DNA from: Anaerolineae bacterium | GTDB taxonomy: Bacteria; Chloroflexota; Anaerolineae; B4-G1; SLSP01 | Assembly (NCBI GenBank): GCA_016934645.1 | Contig: JAFGSL010000633.1 | Coordinates: 1-13,621, forward strand | Direction of reading: 5' to 3' | Length of the DNA stretch: 13,621 bases | Shown here: positions 6,053 to 13,564 of the stretch, in pieces | How the letters are laid out: each line of letters opens with the position of its first letter | How positions within the stretch are numbered: position 1 is the first letter of the stretch | Translations under genes and position numbers: made by a program | Notes under the pieces: model-generated | Told to the model about the DNA's origin: nothing | Seen by the model: the letters and a program-made list of their open reading frames with translations, nothing else | Database searches by the model: none

Positions 6053-7798
6053 TCACGCCAGCACCTCTTCCAGTCCCGTCTGCAACAGCCCATAGAACCG
6101 CGACTCTGTATCTCCGGCCAACTGCGCCCGGTCGCCGTGCTCGATGACGGTACCTTCCTGCAAGATCATCACCTCGTCAGCGCGTTGGACAGTGCCGAGA
6201 CGGTGCGCAATGATGATCGCCGTGCGGTTCTGCAACAGCTTCTCCACCGCCCGCTCGATGAGCTGCTCCGTCGCCGGGTCAAGGCGCGACGAGGCTTCGT
6301 CCAGGATCACCAGCCCCGGATCGCGCAGGAAGACGCGGGTGAACGCCAGCAGTTGCGCTTCCCCTGCCGAAAGGCCGCGCCCGCCCGTCTCTAGCTTCGT
6401 ATCCAGCCCTTCCGGCAGGCTGTTGTACCAGTCTGCCAGTTCCAGTTGGGCGATGACGGCCTGGATGCGCTCGTCGGAGATGGTACCGTCGAAGAAGGTC
6501 AGATTGTCGCGCACGGTGGCCTGGAAAAGCTGCACATCCTGCGTTACCATCGCCACACGCTGGCGCAACGCCTTGAGCTGCGGGTCACGGATGTCCACGC
6601 CATCCAGGCGGATCGCGCCTTGCTGCGGATCGTACAGGCGGAAGACCAGCCGTGCCAGCGTCGTCTTGCCGCTGCCGGTGCGTCCCAGCACGCCCATGAT
6701 TTTCCCCGGCTCCAGGCGGAAGTCCACGCCTTTCAACACCGGCTCGTTTTCGGCGTAGGCGAACGATACATCATCAAAGTGGAGCGCGAGCGCGCCGCCG
6801 CCGATGTCTGCACCGGGACCGTCGTTCACCTTGCTGGAGATGGCACGCAGTTCCGCCAACCGCTCGGTAGCCGCCGCAATGTTCTGGATGCTTTCAGCCT
6901 GCTGCGTCAACTCGCGGATGGGGCGGCCCAACAGGTTGACGTAGTAAACGATCAGAAAGACCGTCCCAATGGTGACAAGGTCAGCCCGAATAAGAAAGTA
7001 GCTACCAACCAACGCCATCGCATTGCCGAGCCACATCAGCGCACCGCCTACCGAGCGCACTACGAAAAACATTCGCCAGGTCTTCTTCCAGTGACCCATA
7101 TTGGTGTAGGCCAGTTCGTACAGTCCGCGCAGCACAAAATCCACCGCGCCGCTGGAGCGGATGTCCTCCGTGCCGGAAAGCCGCTCTTCCAGATAGCCGA
7201 ACAACTCTGAGGTAGATTCACGGAACGCTTTCTGGAAGGGTACCGCCAGCCCGCGCACCGCGTTCAGCGCCAGGAGCGCCAGGACCGAGAAGAGGCCAAA
7301 TGCCACGCCCAGCCGCCAATCTTCCAGCGCCAGCGCGACGAGGATGCCGACCAGCAGCAGCAAGTTGCCGACGATCCTGATGACCAATTGCGAGAAGAAG
7401 TTAGAAAGCTCCATCACATCGCCGTCGATGCGCTCGATCAGCTTGCCGGGCGACATCTCATTGTGGAACGTCATATCCAGGTAGATGCAATGGCGCGCCA
7501 TTTCGCCGCGCAGGGCATTGGTCGCCGTCCACGCCACGTTTTCGCCGAAGTACGACGCGCCGATCGCCACCACCTGTTGCGTCAGCGCCAGGCTGATGTA
7601 GAGCACAGCCGACATCAGCAAAACGCGCGTTTCCGCGCCCGTCTGCGCCGCGTCGATGAAACTGCGCATAATTTGGGGATTGAAGACCTGCAAGCCGATA
7701 CTGCTGAGCAGCAACACCGTCAGAATAATGAAGTGCAGCATCTGCGGCCGGATATGACGGGAGAGCAAATCCCAGTAATTTTTGAGCGGGATATTCAT
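6053..7798 (-). CDS. ABC exporter half-transporter with non-canonical signature (heterodimer subunit B)
   Basis: The 581-residue protein has an exporter-type membrane domain (about residues 18-310, six helices) and an ATPase domain (about 338-570). Walker A is GRTGSGKTT (372-380, Lys378), the Q-loop glutamine is Gln420, Walker B is LVILDE with catalytic Glu501, and switch His is His532. The signature reads LSAGE (476-480) instead of LSGGQ. An intact Walker B with a weakened signature is the mirror image of the half-transporter at 3319-5154. Together they should make one competent ATP site (this Walker B plus the partner's LSGGQ) and one degenerate site, as in known heterodimeric exporters such as TM287/288. 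This is the first gene of the minus-strand train. AAGGAG lies 7 nt before the start, inside the first of three tandem 15-bp repeats. A TATAAT box lies at 7921-7926. Confidence 0.88.
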   Translation of the reverse strand: MNIPLKNYWDLLSRHIRPQMLHFIILTVLLLSSIGLQVFNPQIMRSFIDAAQTGAETRVLLMSAVLYISLALTQQVVAIGASYFGENVAWTATNALRGEMARHCIYLDMTFHNEMSPGKLIERIDGDVMELSNFFSQLVIRIVGNLLLLVGILVALALEDWRLGVAFGLFSVLALLALNAVRGLAVPFQKAFRESTSELFGYLEERLSGTEDIRSSGAVDFVLRGLYELAYTNMGHWKKTWRMFFVVRSVGGALMWLGNAMALVGSYFLIRADLVTIGTVFLIVYYVNLLGRPIRELTQQAESIQNIAAATERLAELRAISSKVNDGPGADIGGGALALHFDDVSFAYAENEPVLKGVDFRLEPGKIMGVLGRTGSGKTTLARLVFRLYDPQQGAIRLDGVDIRDPQLKALRQRVAMVTQDVQLFQATVRDNLTFFDGTISDERIQAVIAQLELADWYNSLPEGLDTKLETGGRGLSAGEAQLLAFTRVFLRDPGLVILDEASSRLDPATEQLIERAVEKLLQNRTAIIIAHRLGTVQRADEVMILQEGTVIEHGDRAQLAGDTESRFYGLLQTGLEEVLA

Positions 7799-7804
7799 AC
7801 ACGC

Positions 7805-7849
7805 ACTCCTTGAGTGACGACTCCTTGAGTGGCGACTCCTTGAGTAACG
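7805..7849 (-). repeat. Three tandem 15-bp repeats each carrying a Shine-Dalgarno sequence
   Basis: Units at 7805-7819, 7820-7834 and 7835-7849 read ACTCCTTGAGT plus a four-base tail (GACG, GGCG, AACG). On the transcribed minus strand each is ACTCAAGGAGT, containing AAGGAG and the self-complementary arms ACTC/GAGT. The unit nearest the gene is correctly spaced to serve the start at 7798. The two upstream copies are surplus ribosome-binding or hairpin elements in the leader of the ABC/kinase operon. Confidence 0.85.
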
Positions 7850-7920
7850 CCTGAATTAAACACAGCAGAGAGGCAGAAAGAGTGTTTACGGAGCCTTCTT
7901 CGATTAACACGCGAGTCGCT

Positions 7921-7944
7921 ATTATACCACAAACGGAGAGCGTT
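7921..7944 (-). promoter_or_regulatory. Promoter of the ABC/kinase/ABC/GH44 train
   Basis: The minus strand carries a perfect TATAAT (7926 down to 7921) preceded by GTGG. The region about 17 bp upstream reads GCTTTA, a poor -35. Transcription would begin near 7914, giving a leader of about 115 nt containing the triplicated ribosome-binding repeat. The weak -35 suggests an activator or low basal activity. Confidence 0.55.
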
Positions 7945-7949
7945 AAAGC

Positions 7950-7977
7950 TTGTCATCGGGGTTTTGTGTGTTAGAAT
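7950..7977 (+). promoter_or_regulatory. Promoter of the membrane-arm/histidine kinase operon
   Basis: TTGTCA (7950-7955), a 16-bp spacer and TAGAAT (7972-7977) form a good vegetative-type promoter. Transcription would begin near 7984, which places the TTG at 7950 outside the message and supports the ATG at 8001 as the true start. It is back to back with the minus-strand promoter, with only about 24 bp between the two core elements. Confidence 0.6.
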
Positions 7978-8000
7978 CATCTGTTGGAGTTCTGACATAT

Positions 8001-9566
8001 ATGGCGTATATTTTTCCACTTGTACTGTACACAGGCCTGGGTGGCGGGCTGCTGCTCGGCGTAGCGTCGATACCGCGACTGCGATTTCTGCGTAAACCTT
8101 TGAATGCCGGTTGGCTGACGCTGCTCGCTTTCCTTTGGCTGATTCTGCCTCAACAAGGAAGGTGGTTACCGTCGCTCTGGTCGCCTGGATCAATCCTGGG
8201 CGGGCAGATTTTGTTGGACATGACGCCCGCCGTGTGGTGGCTCGGCCTGATTGTGACAGTCGTTTTCTGTGGCGTGGCCTGGTTTGAAGTGGCTGAGCAG
8301 CGAGATACGCCCAAGTTGGCAGAGACGGTCGTCCTCATCGTCCTAATGCTCACATGGTTGACCCTGATGAGCGGCTCTCTACTCACCATATTGGCGATGT
8401 GGGCGGTTTTCGATCTAGCATGGGGCATCGCGGCATTGATGTCTGGTGCTAACGGTGAGCGTGTCGTTTTCGGTATGGCGCTACATGGTATCGCATCCCT
8501 GATCCTGTGGATGGCCTCGCTGTATATGCTGCAAAGCGGGGTCAGCGATTTATGGTGGCTTATGTGGCCGAGTGAACCGATGCTAATCCTTCTATTGGTG
8601 GCCGCGTTGATGCGTATAGGCTTCTACCCCTTCCAGATCGTGTTCCCTGATGGCCTCGGCCTGACGCGCTCACTCAGTCTGGTGTATTTCATGGGGCCGG
8701 TGACAGGCGTCACCTTGCTCTACCGCCTCCTGACATTGCCAGGGATCGAACGCCTACCGAACTGGATAGCGATATGGGGCATCCTCGCATTGCTGTGGCG
8801 TGGCGTGATGGCCTGGACTGGCCACCGTCAACCGACTGTTGCCGGAGCCGGGCACGCCCTGTTCATCGGACTGGTAACCGGAGCCTGTGTCATTGGGTCA
8901 GGGACGATGCTGTTACTTCTCTCAGGATTATGGGCGGCTGGCGGTGCATTGTTGGCCTTGGGGCGTGGGCGTGATCGAAACGCCATCGCGTGGACGTGGC
9001 CGGTTTGGCTGGCCGTGCTCTTCTTCCTGGGCGCTCCGCCCTCCCCTGTGGGTGGTCTCTACGGGCAGTTGGTCGAGATACTGCCGTGGCCGCTGCGTGT
9101 GACGTTACTGCCGGGCACGTGGTGTATCGGCGCAGTCTTTATCCAGCGCCTCGTCCCCTTCGCGCGCGGTGCCGCGACGCCGCCAACCATGTGGCAGCGT
9201 ATCGCGATGATCGCAGGTCTGAGTATCGTTGCAGCAGCGCTGATTGCCACCACCTTCCTTATCGAACCGCTAAGCAACGGGCCGCAACTATCATTTTCGT
9301 GGTTAGGGTTCGGATTCTTGATATTGAGCGCGTTCGGCGCAGGCGTTTTAGTCCGCTGGGGTAACCCAATACGCGAACGCGTGCGCTACAGCCAACCGGT
9401 GATGGAGTTCATCGACCTGCAGTGGCTTTATCGCTCAATATGGCATGGTGCCGAAAATCTGCTCAGCGTTTTGCGCATCGCTGCCGACGTGCTGGAAGGA
9501 AGCGCATCGCTGCTCTGGTCGCTACTGATCCTGCTCTTGATCTTGCTGGTGGTGGGAAATCAATGA
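8001..9566 (+). CDS. NuoL/HyfB-like membrane subunit (antiporter-like)
   Basis: The 521-residue protein is almost wholly hydrophobic with roughly 14 membrane helices and resembles the proton-translocating antiporter-like subunits of complex I, Mrp and group 4 hydrogenases. The segment LMRIGFYPFQIVFPD (203-217) fits the conserved helix-7 region, where the canonical motif is a Lys five residues before PFH; here it is Arg205. Asp138 in AVFDLAWG may replace the helix-5 Glu. There is no long C-terminal lateral helix as in NuoL, but an amphipathic stretch (465-500) precedes a final helix. The ATG at 8001 is chosen because the promoter at 7950-7977 precedes it and GGAG lies 11 nt upstream. The stop overlaps the next start by ATGA. 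It is divergent enough that family membership rests on these segments, hydropathy and neighbours. Role is inferred: ion-conducting or energy-converting complex in the cytoplasmic membrane. Confidence 0.65.
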   Translation: MAYIFPLVLYTGLGGGLLLGVASIPRLRFLRKPLNAGWLTLLAFLWLILPQQGRWLPSLWSPGSILGGQILLDMTPAVWWLGLIVTVVFCGVAWFEVAEQRDTPKLAETVVLIVLMLTWLTLMSGSLLTILAMWAVFDLAWGIAALMSGANGERVVFGMALHGIASLILWMASLYMLQSGVSDLWWLMWPSEPMLILLLVAALMRIGFYPFQIVFPDGLGLTRSLSLVYFMGPVTGVTLLYRLLTLPGIERLPNWIAIWGILALLWRGVMAWTGHRQPTVAGAGHALFIGLVTGACVIGSGTMLLLLSGLWAAGGALLALGRGRDRNAIAWTWPVWLAVLFFLGAPPSPVGGLYGQLVEILPWPLRVTLLPGTWCIGAVFIQRLVPFARGAATPPTMWQRIAMIAGLSIVAAALIATTFLIEPLSNGPQLSFSWLGFGFLILSAFGAGVLVRWGNPIRERVRYSQPVMEFIDLQWLYRSIWHGAENLLSVLRIAADVLEGSASLLWSLLILLLILLVVGNQ

Positions 9567-10237
9567 ACCCTTTCATCGCTTGGCTAGACCAGATCTCCGC
9601 AACGCTGTCGGGGCCAGCAGCATGGGCGATTTTTCTCGCTGGTGCAGGTATCTACTTGATCAACGCATGGCGCATCCGGTTCCTGATTTTGATCGCGCAA
9701 TACTTCTTCGTTGGCATCCTTTTCGCACGGATCTTCGACACGCGTCCGGAGATGGCACTGCTGAAGATTCTGGTCGGGTGGCTGATCTGCGGCACATTCT
9801 TGATCAGCGCGCGCGTCCACGCTAACGCAATCGCTCGTGCGCAGGCTAAGAGACAAAGCGAAGCACTAGATAGCGACGCTCGCACAAACGCTCAGCGCCC
9901 TCTCCTTTGGGCATCGAACCTGCCTTTCCGTATCCTCTCGCTCATCGTTATGACGGTGGTCGCGTATCTGGCCTCGGCGAAGTACCCGTTGCCATTTATC
10001 TCGACGGACCTGGCGCTGGCCTGTTTCATTCTGATCATCCTGGCAGTTCTCTTCATCGGTACAGAGGAAAACGATGTGATGATTGTAGGCGTCGGCGTGC
10101 TCAACCTGTTGGCGGCGCTGGATCTCTTTTACTCCGCGCAAGACCCTGGTCTGCTGGTGACTGGATTGTTGGTGATGGTCAACCTACTTGTCGGGCTGGC
10201 AATCTCATACCTTGCCGTGGTCGAGGTAGCCGAATGA
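9563..10237 (+). CDS. HyfE-like (double NuoK-like) small membrane subunit
   Basis: The 224-residue protein has about seven membrane helices with a hydrophilic loop near residues 88-112. By eye, residues 18-85 and 147-222 each follow the three-helix NuoK pattern, as in HyfE-type subunits that carry a duplicated NuoK unit. The two membrane glutamates of NuoK are not retained: the first position reads Gln in ILIAQYFF, and LVMVNLLVGLA carries Asn where the second would be. A charged patch, GTEEND, precedes the sixth helix. The gene starts inside the previous stop codon (ATGA at 9563-9566) with GGTGGG upstream, and its own stop overlaps the next start in the same way, so the three proteins are translationally coupled and probably assemble together. 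The HyfE assignment is tentative; a lineage-specific membrane protein is the alternative. Confidence 0.5.
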   Translation: MNPFIAWLDQISATLSGPAAWAIFLAGAGIYLINAWRIRFLILIAQYFFVGILFARIFDTRPEMALLKILVGWLICGTFLISARVHANAIARAQAKRQSEALDSDARTNAQRPLLWASNLPFRILSLIVMTVVAYLASAKYPLPFISTDLALACFILIILAVLFIGTEENDVMIVGVGVLNLLAALDLFYSAQDPGLLVTGLLVMVNLLVGLAISYLAVVEVAE

Positions 10238-11754
10238 CGCTCCCTGGTCCTGTCGTGCTGATCGCTCTGCCACTAGCGATGTCTGTCGTGCTCCAGGTGC
10301 TGCGCCGTTGGACGGCAATCACAGCAGCGCTGGCAACGATCACAGCGCTTTTCGGCGGGCTATTGGTCTCATCCACACCCTTGCTCAATAGGTTATTGCC
10401 ACTCAGTGGGATAACTATCATCGTTGAAGAGCCGCTTTCCATTCTAGGGCGAGTGTTGGTCGTCGAACCAGTGGATCGTGTGCCACTGATGTTCATTTTC
10501 TTTACGGCGGCTGCTCTTTTTGTCATCGCATGGCGCTTGCTGCCCCATTCCAACTTCTTCCCCACGGGATTGATGATGGTTGCTATGTTGGCCGGGGCGA
10601 TAATGCTCAAACAAGTGGTTTACACGGCGTTACTGGTTGAGATTGCCGCTGTGCTCGCCGTTTTCCCGATGCACGAACCGGTCGCCGGGCGTTACGGCGG
10701 CGGAAGCGCCAAAGGTGGCGCGCGTTACATCGCCTATGTTACTCTGGCACTGCCCGGCCTGATGATTACCCAGTTGCTGTTGGAACTCTTCGCCATCTTC
10801 CCCAACGACACGGGGCTGTTACAAAGCGCGACGGTGCTTCTGGGGTTATCTTTCGCGATTTTACTCGGTGCAGTCCCCTTCCAGGCATGGCTTTCGACGG
10901 TAGCTACCGATGGCTCACCGCCCGTGGTCACCTTCCTCTTCACCGTGAATATGGGCGCGGTGTGGTTCATGTTGCTGGCGTACCTGGAATCCTACGCGTG
11001 GCTGGGGCAACAAGCCCTGTTTGGCCCACTCTTTACCACGGTTGGCCTGCTAATGATGATTGTTGGTGGGTCGTTGGCGGCTGCACAGCGTCGCCTGGGT
11101 CGCCTTATTGGATACGCGACCCTCGTGGATAACGGTGCGATGTTCATGGCATTGGGAACGCGACAGGTCGCAGGCGTAGCCCTCCTCGTGATGATGCTGA
11201 TGGCACGACCTCTGGCCTTGGGTTTGATGACAATGGGATTGGATGGGTTAAAGCGTTTGAGCGGTGGTGATGACAGAACCATTGACAGCGATCCCAGCAG
11301 CGCAACAACATTGGAAGGCGCTGGATGGCGCGCTCCCTGGCGCGCAGTTGCTTTCGTCGTCGGCGGTATCGCACTGGCGGGATTCCCGCTTTCACTAAAC
11401 TTCGCTGCGCGCTGGGGGCTCTATCGCCTTATCTCTGAAACAAGCTTGTTTGAAGCTGTGTTAGCCCTGATGGGTTGTGCGGGTGTGATGATGGGTGTGA
11501 TCAACGTTGCACGCACGCTGTTCGCACCGCTCCCGAAAGAAACCGAGCAAGAGCGCGCGGCGGAGACACAAGAGGGTGCGGCTGATAGCCGAGTGGAAAT
11601 GCAGGAGTCCACCGCCCAAGACGGCAACCGGGAGGATCTCGTGGTCCTGATCCTGATCATAGTCTTGATTGGCGCAACCTTAGTCCTCGGTATATTCCCG
11701 GGTGCGGTCAGCAAAATTGCGCTACAAATGGCCGAAGGCTTTACCTTCTTCTAG
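10234..11754 (+). CDS. NuoN/HyfF-like membrane subunit lacking key lysines
   Basis: The 506-residue protein with about 13-14 helices belongs to the proton-conducting antiporter-like family. The core VPFQAWLSTVATDGSPPVVT (214-233) matches the NuoN segment VPFHLWTPDVYQGAPAPV, and RLIGYATLVDNG (290-301) the following signature. Aligned by eye to E. coli NuoN, the helix-7 Lys is Leu210, the helix-8 Lys is Met240, and the late-helix Lys is Arg393. The helix-5 Glu appears retained as Glu136. Loss of both central lysines argues against canonical proton pumping by this subunit. Two hydrophilic loops (340-368; 434-467, strongly acidic) are longer than usual. It starts at ATG 10234, overlapping the previous stop by ATGA, with GAGG upstream. 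Eleven bases separate it from the histidine kinase gene. Confidence 0.72.
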   Translation: MTLPGPVVLIALPLAMSVVLQVLRRWTAITAALATITALFGGLLVSSTPLLNRLLPLSGITIIVEEPLSILGRVLVVEPVDRVPLMFIFFTAAALFVIAWRLLPHSNFFPTGLMMVAMLAGAIMLKQVVYTALLVEIAAVLAVFPMHEPVAGRYGGGSAKGGARYIAYVTLALPGLMITQLLLELFAIFPNDTGLLQSATVLLGLSFAILLGAVPFQAWLSTVATDGSPPVVTFLFTVNMGAVWFMLLAYLESYAWLGQQALFGPLFTTVGLLMMIVGGSLAAAQRRLGRLIGYATLVDNGAMFMALGTRQVAGVALLVMMLMARPLALGLMTMGLDGLKRLSGGDDRTIDSDPSSATTLEGAGWRAPWRAVAFVVGGIALAGFPLSLNFAARWGLYRLISETSLFEAVLALMGCAGVMMGVINVARTLFAPLPKETEQERAAETQEGAADSRVEMQESTAQDGNREDLVVLILIIVLIGATLVLGIFPGAVSKIALQMAEGFTFF

Positions 11755-11765
11755 GGGTTACAGGA

Positions 11766-13484
11766 ATGGCACTTAATCTGTTAGACTATCGCATCCGCCA
11801 GCGTGATTATCTCCTGAGCATCACGCAAGCGATGATCTCACGCCTGAACGTGCGCGCGGTACTGCGCCTGATCCTGCAAGCCGCCGTCGATATGCTGCAA
11901 GGCCAGTCGGGCCTGATCGCGCTGTACAACACGGAAGGGGTATTTGCATTCTGGACCAGCTACGGCTTGCCGCCGGCGCTGGTCGACGCCTTTCAACCGT
12001 TGGTCGAGGATATACCGGCCGTCGACAAGGCAGAGAATTTTACCATCCCTAACCTCTCGGGGAAGCTCGCCCAGATTGCCGAGGAAACCGGCTTGCTTCT
12101 GCGACAGGTCGTCGCATTGCCGATGATGGTCGATGCAGCCAATGGTCGTGCCGGAGGAGAGCCGCACCAGGATTTTCTCGGCGTGCTCTTCGTCTTCCGC
12201 TCACACAGTCTCAGCTTTTCACCAGACGACCGTCAGATTCTGAAGAGTTTCGCCGATTACGCCGCGATCGCGGTGAACAACGCGCAATTGTACGAAGCGG
12301 CAGTCACAGAGCGCGGACGTCTGGATGCCCTGCTCGAATCCAGCGGGGACGGTATCATGGTTTTGCGCCCCGACCTGAGCATCGAACGTCTCAACCGCGC
12401 CCTGGCTTCACTCACCGGCTGGATCGCCGGTGAGGCCATAGGCCATCCGCACGATGACGTCATCGTGTGGGCACGCCAGAATGGCGACATGACACTGGAA
12501 CAAGCCCTGGCGCAAGGATGGCCAGCCCGCGAAAGTGCGTCGACAGGGCGTGCCGCCGCCACCGGTCGCACCCTTTACGTGGAAGGCGAACTCAGACGGC
12601 GCAACGGCAGCGTAGTTTCGGTGGGCATCACTTATGCCCCTTTGTTGGGACGCAACGGGCGGCTAATCAATATCATCGGTACCGTGCGTGACATCACCCG
12701 GTTCCGCGAAGCCGACGTCCTCAAGGACACGTTCATCTCCGTCGTCTCACACGAGCTAAAAACGCCGGTCTCCATCATCAAGGGCTACGCCGAGACGTTG
12801 CGCCGACCAGAAGCACGCCGTAACCCGGCGCTGGTCGAAGAGATGCTGACCTCCATCACCGAGGAGTCGGATCGACTGGCACGTCTGGTAGACGATCTAC
12901 TGGATGCTTCGCGGCTACAAGCCGGTGGGTTACCTTTCCGCGATGTAGAAGACGTAGACCTGCGCTTTATCGCCCGGCGTGTCGTCGAACGCTACGCGCC
13001 CCAGGCTCCACAGCACCGGCTCGTCCTGGATTTCACGCTAGATGATGATTTCCCTACTGTGCGCGGCGATCCGCAGAGATTGGAGCAGGTCCTCGACAAC
13101 CTGGTTTCCAATGCCATCAAATACTCGCCGCGCGGTGGTGTCGTGGAGATCAAAGGAGAAGCCTCGACGGTCGAAGTGATCATCTCGGTGCGCGATGAGG
13201 GCGTGGGTGTTCCACTGGAAGAGCAAGAACGCATTTTCACCCGCTTCCACCGGGTCGAAAGCCCGGAGACGCGTGCCGTTTCTGGAACCGGATTGGGGCT
13301 ATATCTCACTCGCGCGATCATGCAGGCACACGGGGGGCGGTGTTGGGTCGATAGCATCCCAGGAAAGGGTGCCACGTTCTACGTAGCCCTGCCTCGGGAA
13401 ACCGGATTAGCTTTATGGCGTGGCGATGAAGTCGATGTCACACCGCAAACGCCATTAGATGATACAATTATATTGGATGTATAA
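11766..13484 (+). CDS. Soluble GAF-PAS sensor histidine kinase
   Basis: The 572-residue protein has no membrane helix or signal peptide, so it acts in the cytoplasm. A GAF-like domain spans about 15-180. A PAS domain follows (188-312, LESSGDGIMVL through GTVRDIT), then the HisKA dimerisation domain with phospho-acceptor His329 in SHELKTP, and an ATPase domain with the N box NLVSNAIKYS (Asn449), G1 DEGVGVP (Asp477) and G2 GTGLGL (507-512). All catalytic motifs are intact. No Cys or His cluster in the GAF or PAS domain marks a metal or haem site by eye, so the ligand is unknown. AGGGG overlapping the upstream stop lies about 8 nt before the start. The 11-bp gap places it in one transcript with the three membrane-arm genes. 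No response regulator is in the window. Confidence 0.9.
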   Translation: MALNLLDYRIRQRDYLLSITQAMISRLNVRAVLRLILQAAVDMLQGQSGLIALYNTEGVFAFWTSYGLPPALVDAFQPLVEDIPAVDKAENFTIPNLSGKLAQIAEETGLLLRQVVALPMMVDAANGRAGGEPHQDFLGVLFVFRSHSLSFSPDDRQILKSFADYAAIAVNNAQLYEAAVTERGRLDALLESSGDGIMVLRPDLSIERLNRALASLTGWIAGEAIGHPHDDVIVWARQNGDMTLEQALAQGWPARESASTGRAAATGRTLYVEGELRRRNGSVVSVGITYAPLLGRNGRLINIIGTVRDITRFREADVLKDTFISVVSHELKTPVSIIKGYAETLRRPEARRNPALVEEMLTSITEESDRLARLVDDLLDASRLQAGGLPFRDVEDVDLRFIARRVVERYAPQAPQHRLVLDFTLDDDFPTVRGDPQRLEQVLDNLVSNAIKYSPRGGVVEIKGEASTVEVIISVRDEGVGVPLEEQERIFTRFHRVESPETRAVSGTGLGLYLTRAIMQAHGGRCWVDSIPGKGATFYVALPRETGLALWRGDEVDVTPQTPLDDTIILDV

Positions 13485-13564
13485 ACATATATACGATTGA
13501 GAACCCACTTCACCTATCTCGAATTTCTCATTTCTAATCTCTATATCCTGAAGGAGTGATAACA
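13485..13564 (+). promoter_or_regulatory. Short intergenic spacer with strong ribosome binding site for the next gene
   Basis: This 80-bp AT-richer spacer separates the kinase from the next gene. AAGGAG at 13551-13556 is ideally spaced (8 nt) from the ATG at 13565. TTGAGA at 13497-13502 could be a -35, but no convincing -10 follows. A weak GTATA/TATAC dyad lies at 13479-13494. Whether the next gene has its own promoter is undecided. Confidence 0.45.

Noticed and set aside
6034..6093. N-terminal extension of the kinase to 6093
   Set aside because: The extra 20 residues (Cys/Arg/Trp-rich) are the shadow of the ABC C-terminus and have no counterpart in APH(6) proteins.
7458..7910. Upstream frame on the minus strand beginning GTG and running through the three 15-bp repeats
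   Set aside because: Considered as a leader peptide, but it runs far into the ABC gene out of frame and has no clear ribosome site; the repeated LKES codons simply reflect the DNA repeats.
7950..8000. TTG start at 7950 for the NuoL-like protein
   Set aside because: That TTG is the -35 hexamer of a good promoter whose start point would lie downstream of it; the ATG at 8001 begins a natural membrane helix.
9907..10233. N-terminal extension of the NuoN-like protein upstream of 10234
   Set aside because: It overlaps the HyfE-like gene completely in another frame, and the ATGA junction with GAGG upstream marks the real start.
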